Source: Stenopsyche tienmushanensis (Eukaryota > Arthropoda > Insecta > Trichoptera > Stenopsychidae). From it: DNA of 64,000 nt. Below are positions 35,226 through 46,400 of the stretch, in pieces. The position numbers were made by a program, and so were the translations under genes. How positions within the stretch are numbered: position 1 is the first letter of the stretch; every line of letters starts with the position of its first letter. The DNA lies in NCBI GenBank assembly GCA_008973525.1, contig WACJ01000503.1, forward strand, positions 992,001 through 1,056,000, given 5' to 3'. The notes under the pieces were generated by a model. It made no database searches. It worked only from the letters and a program-made list of their open reading frames with translations, and was not told the origin of the DNA.

Positions 35226-35520
35226 GTCAGGAAAACGTCATGGTAGCAAATAAAGACCTGAGGAAATCGCTTTTCCGGTGTATGGAAAACGTAAACATTC
35301 TCGAGCGGAAAATAGCAGTCAGGCAGTTGCGCCCCGACTCTCGTAAGGGACGCGCGCACGTCGCCTTCACCACGATGACTACGTATTCCATCCAAACGAA
35401 CAACTGAACTCAAAAAAAAACTTCGAACACCCTCTCTTGAATAATATGAATTTATTTTTGGTTATTTTTCATTTAAATAATTGAAATTTTAAAAAATTGC
35501 TAAAGTTTAAAGACTTGAAA
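35226..35520 (+). promoter_or_regulatory. candidate 5' UTR / promoter upstream of secretory exon
   Basis: A pyrimidine-biased stretch ending TTTTTATATACAG (to 35,225) resembles a splice acceptor. It is followed by a GC-balanced CpG-rich segment (GAGCGGAAAATAGCAGTCAG, GCGCCCCGACTC, GGACGCGCGCACGTCG) to about 35,410 and then AT-rich sequence to the ATG at 35,521. Either the CpG-rich part is a promoter (it contains an initiator-like AGTCAGGC near 35,318), or the region is the 5' part of an exon starting at 35,226. Both plus and minus frames of about 65 codons are open across it, which is not evidence of coding. Confidence 0.35.
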
Positions 35521-35596
35521 ATGAGTGCAAATATTTTTTTGTTGTTGTGCTTAACAACTTTAATTGCATCGACTATGAGTTTTCTGGACACAGGGG
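35521..35596 (+). CDS. candidate first coding exon of a secreted protein
   Basis: ATG at 35,521 has a good context (GAAAATGAGT). It encodes 25 residues: MSANIFLLLCLTTLIAST, then MSFLDTG. This is a short n-region, a Leu/Ile-rich hydrophobic core and a small-residue Ala-Ser-Thr exit, a textbook signal peptide. The frame runs directly into a consensus donor, GGTGAGT (GT at 35,597-35,598), giving a phase-1 intron, which is common after secretory exons. The combination of start context, signal peptide and strong donor is unlikely by chance. The downstream exons were not found, so the mature protein is unknown; a neuropeptide, growth factor or small secreted protein are possibilities. Confidence is moderate because the exon is only 76 bases. 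Confidence 0.4.
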
Positions 35597-35602
35597 GTGA
35601 GT

Positions 35603-38200
35603 ATTTGATTAATTAATTATTATGCTAATACATTTGATTGAGTTTTTAAAAAAAATTATTATCAATCCATTGTCAAAAATGATCAAGAACTGTGAATTGC
35701 GTATACTCATCAAGCTGATTAAATAGCAACGCTGAAACCTGTGAAGGAAGAAATTGCGAGATATATAAATTTATGGATTCTGCCTGCCGTATTTAAAATT
35801 CAATTAAGATTTCATGAAATATTGTTTGTTCATTAACATGACAACTTATAAGCGCAAATCGTTCTCTCCACCAAAACTTTTAAGGCTTCTCAGCTAATTT
35901 CGATATTTTTTCGTTCGAACAAAAAGCTAATTTCAATCCTGAGAATTTATTCGGGCTCGACTTTATTGCGTTGACTATGAAAAACAATTGGTTTTATGAC
36001 CAGTTTCAGCAAGTAATAAAAATGTTTTCAACGTATAATAATAATACGGGGGCGTATTAAAAAATTGAAAGGGGAACTTATCGCTACTTTACGATTTCTT
36101 AAGAAAATAAAGTATTTTACAGCTGAAATAAAAAGGGAATTACAAGGACATAAATTAATATGACTCTGAAAATCCTTATTAAGACGCTCGAAATCTATAA
36201 AAAAAATTCATGCAAATCGAATAAATAAATCTGAGAAATTCCAATTATAACGGAGTGTGTAATTTAAATAACAAGCAAAAGCACTTATATGGCATAAAAG
36301 AAAGAAACGCTATCTTTAATTATTCTTGGCGTTTTCTATAAAGCTCTCATGCATATGCAGTATCGATATTATTTATTATACCATTCCATGTATTTAAAGG
36401 TTTATTTATAGAGAAATCCAAGTAAAATATTCGCAAGCAAATGGATATTTCTAAACGCTTTCGAAAGCTTTTTACACATACTGTAATATAAATTAATATT
36501 TATCGAAATTGTACAACAATATTAAAAACACATCAATTGTATGTTTTTTTTTTAATTTAGTAAGAAGCTAATGGCTGGGAAATATAACCCTTGTACGTTT
36601 ATCACCCCCAAGGAACTAACGCAAATTCAAAACACGTACACATATTATACTATTTTATATATACAATATAAATATACGCCACTTTAATCAAAAAGTGGAC
36701 ATCATAATCAAATTTATTCCTAACAATATTAAAAGGAAGTATTTATAAATTCATCCAAATCGAATTCTGATTCAATAAATCAAATATTTGGGTAAAATAT
36801 ATTGATCTGTAATATTCTATGAAAATATATTTGAATCAATGGATATCGAATTTAAGTGGTATATATATTTTAGACTGATTTTTAATTTAGTTTTAAGTAT
36901 CATAATGTTTGCATTCTGCAATAGTATAATGAGGATCAATTTAATCATCATTTTGCAATGCAGAGAACGAGTTTCAAATATAAGGCAACCTCTACAGTTT
37001 ATCGTGCTAGTTTTTTTTTTAATTAAAAATCCCACCTTATAATTGGGTCAATGCAGTACTTAAAAATGGATTAAAAATAATATGACTGCTTTGAATCAAA
37101 TTTAATTCAGAAGCATTGGCGTGAGAAATCATTAGAAAATAATTAAACAAACTTATTACGCTCATTCTCTGATGGAGAAATAATGTGATGGGAATCTGTA
37201 CAAAAATATTATTTTAAAATAATGACAATTTGACTGCTTACTGATAGATCTCCTCTTGCTAAAAATAACCATTAAAATAATTCTATATCAGATTAATTAC
37301 GTGTAAATGACAGTAGGATATGAAAAATATTATAATAATTTTATGTACTGATACAAATGTAAATTGGTTCGATATTTGGGAGAATAAGATGGATGAGATA
37401 GAAGTTTTAAAACCAGTTATTTTTTTTTTCGTGTGTTAATTTTGCAAAATGAGTCTTAGCGTTAACTTGATCTTGTCTGATTAGATTCAAGACGTTCAAA
37501 ACAAATAGCTCCAGTGGTATCCTATCATTATCAATGATAGTTTAAGGGAAATGAATAATACTCAATTATCGACACAATTCATAATTTATTGTAAACATGG
37601 ATAGATTTTAATACTTAGAAAAAAAACTTGATTTTCATTGTTCATGTGCAATTAGTAGCAAATTATATTAAATTCAAATTCCTTGTTAATTTATTTCATT
37701 TATACTATGATGCTACTAAAAATTGACAAAAAAGAAGCTTATTATATATTTCTCCGATTGTTTGAAGAGTATTTGATTTTCTTAATGATGTCAAACATTT
37801 TTATCCAAGTTTTTCGTTTTAGAAACATTTTTGAGATTCTAAACGCTGGTCGGATAAAACTAACGTGTACTTAACCGTTTTATATTAAAAGTTCAAAAAT
37901 AACTGAAAAAATATAAGTAATTAATTTCACGGCATTTTCAATTTTATAATTAATTTTTAATACTAAAATTTATAATTTTACATAACTGCATAAATTAGGT
38001 TATGGATGTATTAATTTAAATTCTTATATATATTTTTATATGAATTTAAAAAACACATTTTAGGTTAACAAATCCATTGGGATTTACTATTTTTAAATAG
38101 ATTTTTATCGATTCAATGCTTTTATGGGGAATAGTCATAAATAAAAATCATAGATAGACAACATCGAAGAAGACTTCACAAATTAATACCGGCTCAAGCG
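35603..38200. other. AT-rich stretch, possible intron
   Basis: If the exon ending at 35,596 is real, this is intron sequence. A mildly balanced patch lies at 35,700-36,000 (GAAACCTGTGAAGG, TCGTTCTCTCCACC, GGGCTCGACTTTATTGCG). No following exon with a recognisable domain was seen, and the rest is AT-rich. Confidence 0.3.
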
Positions 38201-38204
38201 CATA

Positions 38205-38500
38205 GTTTTCCAAGTTGAGGCGGAAAATGTAATCGCTTTCCACCGACATGAAAGTATGCTAAAGTGTTGTTGGGCGAATTGCAATCTAATTTTATTGGGA
38301 CTAATAAGTGCATGAAATGCAAGCAGGGTTCGTTTCCAGGGACCTTTATTGTTGTAACTGGCCTATTAACGGATTACTTGATTGTTATCGTGCCGGCACG
38401 TGTACCAACTCTTCAGGTCAAACATGTATATTATGGATCAAATAAAAACGAAGCCATTTTCGTGAGCTCTTTCATATTTCCTGTTCTGCAATAACGCTTT
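38205..38500. other. balanced patch with a 76-codon frame, unrecognised
   Basis: The plus frame 38,264-38,494 encodes a mixed, partly hydrophobic peptide (NKCMKCKQGSFPGTF, then VVTGLLTDYLIVIVPARVPT). No family was recognised, and the putative start is not in a strong context. It may be an exon fragment or a conserved non-coding patch just outside the Helitron 3' end. Confidence 0.2.
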
Positions 38501-38879
38501 ATTGTTTTCTGTATTATTTTACACGCTAAAAGGAACGATCAAATTAGATTCAATGAATCAAAATTTCAGGTATTGCTGAATTACCCTACGCAGATACTTT
38601 TGAGAAGATAATAACATGATACTTTGTATTATATAAATTGGAAACCATTTGTTGAACTTATCAGAAAATATGTATTTATATTCTAATACTAGCTGGTACC
38701 CGGCGCGTTGCTGCCACAGAAGAAATAGTTCTAAAAATACCATTTGAAATTTGAAAGAGTTATCTTGTTTAATTAACAATGATATAAATAATGATTTTTT
38801 TTTCCGATAATGAATACATTTATTGAAATTGAATGATATATAAAGAAAAAATTATTAAAAGCATAAATTTTGTTTACTT

Positions 38880-40820
38880 AATTGTTCTGCTAAGTGCTTT
38901 AGGGTGGACAATAGTTTTGGTTTTTCCATCTTTAGCAAATACAAATAAATTTCTCGGCTATCCAACGTGGATTTTCTAGATTCTTCCGCACACTTGAAGT
39001 GCCTTGTTGATGGTCATTGAGAATGCAAGTCCAACGGGGAGCTGCAGTCGTCTCTTATCAAATGGCACGTCGGTGGAAATGAGCACATCTTCTCCTTTCG
39101 ACTTTCCATTAAGAATATATAGTTTTCTCGATGATTTTCGGCATCAGTTTCTTCATAGTGAGTCTTGTTCCAATTTGTACGGTGGCACATCAGGAAGATC
39201 CGACAAATTTAAAAACTCGATCGGATAGTTAACAACTTGGTCTGCATTCATGGCGCTGTCAATCGATTTGTAGGTAACAGAATCGCTTGCAATTTGTTAT
39301 TGTATTGTGTGGTTGATTGCATTAACGTCGGTGTTTTTTGCTGCCAAAATAGCATGTTCGCAAAACCAATAATGATTTTTATAATTACTAAAAATCTGCG
39401 GAAAAACTTTCTGAATGAGTAAATCGATGGATGGCACAACAACGCAAAAGTTCGATGGAAATGAAATAAACTTGGTAGCATCAACATGCACTTTTCCTTC
39501 ACCAATGTTCAATAGTCGTTTTAAAAATGTGGCTGCCGACGCATCACGCTACAAATGTACGCGCATATTTTTCTTTAGTGTCAGTTTTCGCACGTCTCTC
39601 CAAAGATGTGATGCTTTGAGGCAAGCATCAGCTGGTGTCGATGAAAGCATCACTGGAAGAGGTTGTCGAAAGTCGTCACATAATAAAATTAGAGCGCCAC
39701 CAAACGGTTTTGCATTTGATCGTAAGTCTTTAAGAGTTCGATCAAGCATTGCATTCGTCCCACCATAATCACCTTGCAAATTTTCAAAACGTTAGCTATG
39801 TCAGAAACTTTAGGAATGTTACATGTCGGAGCTTCCAATAAATGCATATCTAATGGCAATTTGAGTGCCGAATGCGCTGTTCGTCCACCATCTAATAATG
39901 TTGCCGCAATACCTAATGAAGCAAGAGCTAAAGCAATTCTATTTTGAGATCGAATGTGAGCCAATAGTAAACTGATGAGAAACGTTTTTCCAGTACCGCC
40001 AGGCGCATCAAAGAAGACCAGATCATTTGTAATTGTATCGTAGGTCAATTTTTGTTCCGCAAGCAAAAGTTGTTCGTTTGCTTCGACAAATGCATCCAAA
40101 TAATTAGCATTGTACTACTGTTCAAGTGCAGAACGAATTCTTGTTGAATGAATTCTTTGATGTTGATGGTTAAGCAAATGTCTTCGATTTCGATCAGAGC
40201 TTGATTGAAAATATTGACCGAAAACTCAATGGAATTATCATTGCTAACGGTATGTAAAATGTCTTCGCTCAAATCTTCTCTGAATTTTTACCACAAATCT
40301 TTTGGGTTGGATGGCGAACATGTGGTTAAAATGATGGCGAACAATGTTCGAATTTCCGTTCGACCGTTCTCAATGAAGTAGGACCTTTGAGATTAACCAA
40401 CAGTATTCTTAAATAGTAACACTCGGCTTTATTTGGATGTAATGTGTAAATAGGGCCCAATGCATCAGATGAATACAGATTTCGATAGCCTTCATCACGC
40501 ATCCCTTGCTTACGTCGTTGAAAATTCTCGGATGTAGTATTTCATGTATAATAGTTAGGAACTTGTGCGTACAATAGCGTCTCTGCAAATACAACTTCTT
40601 CACACAGCGCAAGTGTTGAGCAATAACATTTCTTGCCGTGTCTGCCTTTGTCCATTTTCAAGATGAACACTGAGATGAACAACATCCGGATTGCGAATGT
40701 GAATTGAGAAGCTCAAAATAGGCCAAAGAGCCCAGTCACTACTGATATATCGACTTGTTTGAAATTGAGTTTGAACTCGATCGTTGCGCGCATCAGGTCT
40801 TTCAATACTGCCATATCACT
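38880..40820 (-). pseudogene. Helitron PIF1-like helicase remnant
   Basis: A PIF1-type SF1 helicase drives strand displacement in Helitron transposition. Minus-strand pieces in order are: RYISSDWALWPILSFSIHIR and VVHLSVHLENGQR (about 40.6-40.8 kb); YTLHPNKAECYYLRILLVNL (about 40.4 kb); LSEDILHTVSND and IEDICLTIN; FVEANEQLLLAEQKLTYD; the Walker A motif APGGTGKTFLISLLLAHIR (about 39.99 kb); GGRTAHSALKLPLDMH; DRTLKDLRSNAKPFGGALIL then CDDFRQPLPV (Walker B-like, with GDFRQ expected) and STPADACLKASHLWRDVRKL; IGEGKVHVDATKF then HAILAAKNTDVNAIN (39.3-39.5 kb); and LQLPVGLAFSMTINKA near the C-terminus (about 39.0 kb), after which a few residues appear deleted. Frameshifts and stops separate most blocks. 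The WDE box before DRTLKDL is lost to an indel. Confidence 0.88.
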
Positions 40821-40822
40821 GC

Positions 40823-41522
40823 CTATTTGCATATGTATTTGATAGATTTGACTGAACGACAATCTGCGACGTTGGTATGCGCTTTGAATGTTTTCGATGA
40901 AAAAGGAGATCCATCTATTGTTGATTTCAACGTCAACATTTCTTTATCTGATTGCTGCTGTATGAACTCCTGCGTCTGTATTGCAGATATCCGTCATCAG
41001 GTGGTGGATGCAATTAAACTTTGCCATTCCTGGTGTTTCATTGTTAAACTTAAGTGAACCGCAATACTCACACACTTTATCCGGTACAATCCTGTTAACG
41101 GGGGGCAAACATATTGTTATTAAATAAAATAATTATTCATTTGTTTCTTGTTTTTTTAAAAATTAAATTTAAATTAAAATCTGGTTAGGTTAGGTTTGTT
41201 TGTTTTCTTTGTGTCGAAATGAAGGCGTTTTCAATTTACCAATAAATTTGCTCCCCGTTAACAGGATTTAACCTTTATCCATTTTATACTGGGATGCAAA
41301 CTGTAATCGTAATGAATATCATATTGAAATGCAGCAATATTCAAATAAACATGTACTTTCGATTCTCGTTGTACGCTGGTCGTCTGATTCTGATCGGATA
41401 GCACTCAAACGTACTTTTTCGATTGTTACAGCATGTCGATGTTCTGATTCTGATGTGCGTGAATAAGCGATTTGCTTCATTGCTGCGCTGGTAGATTTAA
41501 GTGACGAACGTTTGGGCGGCAT
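40823..41522 (-). pseudogene. Helitron protein N-terminus and Rep remnant
   Basis: From ATG at 41,522 the minus frame reads MPPKRSSLKSTSAAMKQIAY and then repeated Arg/Ser-rich units (SESEHR, RSESDDQRTTR), the usual Helitron N-terminal region. After the MITE the Helitron-like N domain continues with DKVCEYCGSLKFNNETPGM (41,017-41,081). Within about 130 bases comes KTFKAHTNVADCRSVKSI followed by KYICK, which normally lies hundreds of residues later, around the Rep tyrosine motif. The HUH (His-hydrophobic-His) metal-binding region that should lie between is therefore deleted. Directly after KYICK is a TAG stop (40,823-40,825), where family members usually have a second Tyr. The Rep nickase cannot be made from this copy. 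Confidence 0.75.
41083..41273. mobile_element. 191-bp MITE nested in the Helitron
   Basis: Terminal inverted repeats: the left reads GGTACAATCCTGTTAACGGG and the right, reverse-complemented, reads GGTTAAATCCTGTTAACGGG. The match continues for about eight more bases. The direct repeat TTTATCC flanks it (41,076-41,082 and 41,274-41,280). Removing the element plus one TTTATCC restores the Helitron reading frame through MDKVCEYCGS, which independently confirms the boundaries. A 7-bp duplication (or 8 bp if the adjacent C is counted) is compatible with P-like or hAT-like families; the superfamily is not certain. No coding capacity. Confidence 0.85.
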
Positions 41523-41627
41523 ATTTTTTAATGAAGCATTTAAAAAGTGCTTGCGATAAATAATTTGGATTTAATTTGACTCACGCCGATGGTAATAATG
41601 CACGATAACCTGCAAATAACATTGACG

Positions 41628-41800
41628 TTTGACGTTTGCTATTTGAATGCAGGCGTATGTCTATGGTACTTCGCCGTTTGACGTTTGCTCTTTGATTTTA
41701 GGCCATTGTCTATGGCCATGTGTATGACGACACACACGCCACCTGCTGCAACTTGTAGGTACTATATACCTATAGCCTTAGCAACGCCTTAGCAACGCAT
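41628..41800 (-). repeat. tandem duplications in the Helitron 5' leader
   Basis: GACGTTTGCT at 41,631 recurs at 41,680, with a downstream word TGTCTATGG at similar spacing, a diverged repeat of about 49 bases. Nearby, GCCTTAGCAAC is repeated with a 12-base period (41,775-41,798). They lie in the untranslated leader, before the start codon at 41,522. Confidence 0.7.
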
Positions 41801-42257
41801 AATCTCAAACACGTCAGAATCAACAACTTTCACACATTAAGTTATGAATTAAAAATCTACTGTAAGTTAATTGTACTATGCCTATGTCACCCCCTGATCC
41901 CTTGGCAATAAGTGGACCAAGTTTTGTCTCAATCCGATGAACGCGCATATCAACCCATTTCGCCCGAGCATTAGACGGGAAACGCAACTTATTTTTATAT
42001 ATTAGATTACAGATTTAATACTTAATTAATGTTACTGTGAGAAATAAGCTTAATTTTCGTATGATGGTTTGTTTCATGAAAGCTTATTGTAAAGGTTTAA
42101 GTTAAAATCTAAACTGTGGAAAATATCAGTGTATTCAAACAATTTGGAGATTTTTAAATATTTTAAGCTAATCGTTAATAATCATATTGATTGTAGTTCT
42201 CGTTAAACCTTATTTTATATTTTTATTAAATATTTGCCAATCATTTTGATATGATTT

Positions 42258-42352
42258 TTCATAGCGAATATATGTTTTAAAAATGTGGTCACCAGCCTCA
42301 TTTATGTAGATTTGAACCCAATATTAATATTCTGAAAGCTTAACTGCGGGAA
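42258..42352 (-). repeat. tRNA-derived SINE, copy 2
   Basis: Minus strand: a B-box-like word (TTGGGTTCAAATC) followed by GAGGCTGGTGACCAC and the tail ATTTTTAAAACATATATTCG. The tail and the outer TTTCATAGCG word match the copy at 24.47 kb in the same orientation. The A-box part is decayed. Confidence 0.5.
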
Positions 42353-42354
42353 TA

Positions 42355-43005
42355 TATTTAGGTCTTTTAGTCAATGTATTATATTATTCATATGCCCTAT
42401 GTTGATTTTTTTAGAGCTCACTCTTAAAGCTATCAAAGAGAATGTATAAAAACTGCATTCTTCGGCTTATGTATTATTATTTTACGATTGATCCATCACA
42501 CGAATGCAAAATGATCGCTCTTTGTAACTATGAATATCCCTTATAATTTTTGGTTATTTTAGATTTCTCAGTCTTACATTTATTTATATGTTTGTTGTGA
42601 TAAGTATGTTATAATTCTATTTGTAAAATCATATAATTATTTATTAATAATGGATCCATAGTTTCGGTGAAAATATGCTATTTACTAAATGTAATCAGTC
42701 TATGTTTACTTTCTATATTTTGCTGGATATCTAAAAAAATCTTGAGTTTGATGGCTGAAAATCAGATAGATGCCTATGATGATAACGGCAGTATTCGCAT
42801 GATCATGGACATATATTAATGTCAAAACTATTTTTAATATGCAAATAATTCTATGTATAAATGAATATGAGTTTATATTCTTTCGACAAAAATGTTTCAA
42901 TTTAAATACACGTTTATGGTAATTCAAAAACGTATCTTCAAAGAAAAATCATTTATTTAAAAAAAATACGTTGTTATTTACTAAAGCACTTTTTATTAAT
43001 ATGAA
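42355..43005. other. AT-rich stretch, nothing recognised
   Basis: A small patch with TTCGGCTTATG, ATCCATCACACGAATGC and ATGATCGCTC (42,460-42,520) is less AT-rich. No feature could be assigned. Confidence 0.4.
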
Positions 43006-43009
43006 ATAT

Positions 43010-43420
43010 TGATAATGGTCGCCTTCGAAGGCTATCGAGTTTTCTTTCCTATTTTTAGTACGGAAGAAGCAATCTCAATTTTGCTTAACGACTTTCAAAA
43101 GATATACGTGTACTTTGGACAGGCCTTAATAAATACGTTCGGGGAGAAGTATCGCAATATTTCGAAGATGTATTTCCGAAGACGGAATACTGCAAGGGAT
43201 GATCGTAATCAAAACGAGCGAACCGACGGTCGAGGGAGGAGAGGCTTTTCGGCTCGTTTCTATGTAATAGATTTGCATTTGCATTTTCCGTGTACGTCAA
43301 AGTTTGCATTTTCCGGGCAGGAAACGATCGCGTGCTGCAATTACGACCAACTGCACTTCTGTGCCGAACAAATCTGCGCCCTACCGATGTCTGCACATAA
43401 ACAATAATTCAACCCCTATG
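43010..43420. promoter_or_regulatory. GC-balanced CpG-rich island open on both strands
   Basis: The sequence has many CpGs (GATGATCGTAATC, CGAGCGAACCGACGGTCGAGG near 43,220, AACGATCGCGTGC near 43,323) and repeated TTTGCAT words (POU/octamer-like) at about 43,272-43,308. The plus strand is open for 132 codons (43,009-43,407) and the minus strand for 103 codons over the same bases. Neither peptide has a domain. Simultaneous openness on two strands points to base composition rather than a gene. A conserved regulatory element is the likeliest reading; a short lineage-specific gene cannot be excluded. Confidence 0.4.
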
Positions 43421-43424
43421 CGAT

Positions 43425-46400
43425 TTTATTTTGCTCGTGACTACCTAATGCATTGAAATTTTTATTAGCGGAGACAACCGGATATGCGATGAATTCTATT
43501 GCATTTAAAATGGCTGCAGGCGTTCCTTTGGGGATTCTTATCAAATTTTTCCAAGGAGAAATCTAATAAATTTTCCACATTTATAATACAAAATGAAGCA
43601 TAGTACATAGTATAAATTTAAACTCATTTTAAAAAAAATACTAGTTCATAAATTAGCCTTAAAATATAATTATTTTATCAAGAATGACCATTAGGTTTTA
43701 TTGAAGTATTAATTAATCCTGTAATATTTCAATGTAATAAACATCATTAATCTGAAACTGAGATTCGCTTTAAGGCAATTTCTTGTGATATATCTTCTTA
43801 AAGTACTTGGTTGCATATTTACTTTAATAAAGTAGAGCCTAGCTTAACATCATAAATATTTAGCGAGAAGCTAGCTTCTATGTGGAACGTATATCTTGGA
43901 TATTTTAAAAATAGTACTATTCTATTAAAAAGTATTTTTTTAAGCACTCATTAAAGAAAATAATCTAAATCGATAAACGTATTTATACACAGAACTATGG
44001 AATAATAAATGTTAAATTTAATACTAATATTTAGTTTGGTTCTAAAGAACCATTTTTTAATATTGAAGACTTGGATTATTGTAAAATTCGTATTGTTCAT
44101 AACTTGTATCACAAACCTCTATTTTGTTGAAGTTTTGACTACTAGATAAATCCAAAAGCAACTTACTATTTTTTTCAAAAATAAATATGCTCTATCTAAT
44201 ATGTAATCTTATAGATATTAAAGCGAGTCACAGAAATTGTATCATGAAACTAGTATAAAAATCGAAAATTCGATTCGATTCAAACGGGCAAGATTTGACC
44301 GACTTTATATTAAGTGGAGTGTATATAACAGTTCTTCTGCATATTTGCATATACAATTGCATCCAAATATCGTACTTAATGCACCCCACATTCAATTTCA
44401 TGCTCAAAATTCGAAGCAATTTTGGCCATAAGTCGTCTCAAAGTGAGATTATTCTCAATTCAAATCCTGTGACTGAATTTACTAATCTATGCTACACTTC
44501 AATATCTATTTTATAAAATAGTTAAAATTACAATATTATTAATTATCAACTATATTATGATAAAAAATAATTAAAAGGTGTACTTCTATTTCTATTCAAA
44601 GATGAGTATTTCTATTATCATAACTATTTCCGACGTTTTCTCGATCAAATACTATATTGTATATTAAAGATTTGTATTAGTCGCCTTATTTAGTTATCTA
44701 ATATATAGGCCATATTGTAAATATTTTTTTCACATTTAAAAACCAACTATTAAAGCGATTTAATCAAGGTTACTTAAAAATAATACTTTTGAAAACCTTT
44801 TCTTTTCGTTTTATTAATTATAGGACATAGGTGATTTCATAGAAGATCTTTTTAGAGACAGAAAATTATTATATGACGTTTTCTCATTCCCTCTCACACA
44901 CAGGTATGTTTAAGTAAGATTAACATTCATCAATAGTCTAAATAAATAAATAAGTTATATTATTAATTATTTAAATATAGATTCGTCATTGTTAATATTG
45001 ATTAATTACGGGGTTATAATTTGTTATATTCAGAAATTTACATAATTTCTCAAGCTATTTTATTGAAGGTTTGTATGTAATGTTTTATAGATCATAAATT
45101 ATGTGGAATAAGCCAATTTGTACCAACAGATCGTCATAAAATTATGCAAAAAACGACATAACATTAAGTTATATCTAGCATTTTAGCGTTGAAGACATCA
45201 GCATAACAGGTTTCCGAAACGGCTTTTGTCAAAATTTTGTGGCGAATGGTGGCTTTATTACATTTTGCAAGTTTTTAAATTGTTCCTCCTGGGATTGATT
45301 CTCAAGTCAAAAGCTTCTGTTTTTTTAATATTGCTGAAATAAAAAGCTTTCGCAAAGCTTGTTCAAATAATTTTTACTTCACAAGCGATAAAACTTTCGT
45401 TGAATGGCACAAGTACAGAAATGCACTTGACTTAAATTGAAGCTTGCTATGCTATTTTTATGAAATGAAAAAAAAAACATATATTTTTCTGCTTCAAATT
45501 AAAATGTTCAAATCAATACGTCATGCAGACTAGTAGCAAATATTCGTTATTCATTGCTGTTGGAGAATATTGCAAATTTTAAATCCTTATGGCATATAGC
45601 CTGTTCGCTGTAGCATCAAAATAGTTTAAATATTAAAAAGCTGTATGCCAACAACTTTGCTTTAAAGTTACAAAAAATGGTATTCCATATGGCATTTAAT
45701 ATTTTTTTCAAAAAATGATGTGATTTAAAATTTGCAACCATTGGTGAGCCACACTCCAAAAATGTATTCTGCATCAGTGCCAAATTATATATAAGCTGGA
45801 TGCAAATTTGATCAGGGTCACAGAAAGTTTTAAATTACGGTTTTGACTGAAATGAGGTCCTGTTAGAATTTGACCCGGTTTTACTAAGCAGAGTGTAAAA
45901 TATAAAGGATTTTGTTCACATACGTACAGTCTATAAAAATACAGTTTTGCAATGAAAATTTGCATAATTTATCAAAAAACTATAGCTTAAATTGGATGTA
46001 AATTGCACAATATGTAAAATCATGGAAACGTCTGTTTTAGGACTATATATTTCAATTAAGCCATGACACTATTTAAAATAAACATCACTCTGCATAAATA
46101 AAACAATAATTTTAATTGCAATTTTAGATTAAATACTTTAAATTCTTAAGAATATATATTCCTTTATTCAATGGTTTTTAAGTAGTTTCTAAAATAGTGG
46201 ATCTTTGAAACGGATATAGCCTTAAGTCATTGCAGCTGTTCACAATATATAATACATCCATTCTAATTGTTTGCTCATAATCCAATAATTCATAGTGGAT
46301 AATACCCTTCATATCCTACTAAATGCATATAATTATCTTCATGGGATGTAGTTTCTCTCCAAGTTGACTTCCAACTACTGTCTTTTACATGACGTGTTGA

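Larger units (their letters stand above)
38689..42006 (-). mobile_element. Helitron, internally deleted, both termini present (3,318 bp)
   Basis: On the minus strand the element begins TCTAATATATAAAAATAAG at 42,006 and ends GGGTACCAGCTAG at 38,689. This is the canonical Helitron 5' TC and 3' CTAG. The base before the start is A and the base after the end is T, so it sits between A and T with no target duplication, as rolling-circle Helitrons do. Inside are remnants of the Rep/Helicase gene in the correct order. Autonomous insect Helitrons are usually about 5.5-7 kb, so this copy has lost roughly half of its length, mainly in the Rep domain. A MITE is inserted at 41,083-41,273. Confidence 0.88.

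Noticed and set aside
39415..39768. 117-codon plus-strand frame
   Set aside because: It is the antisense shadow of the Helitron helicase remnant, whose minus-strand translation has clear motifs.
40755..41057. 100-codon plus-strand frame with several Cys
   Set aside because: It lies antisense to the Helitron N-terminal/Rep remnant and has no domain of its own.
43009..43407. 132-codon plus frame as a gene
   Set aside because: The opposite strand is also open over the same bases, and there is no domain, signal peptide or splice support. I kept it as a regulatory island.
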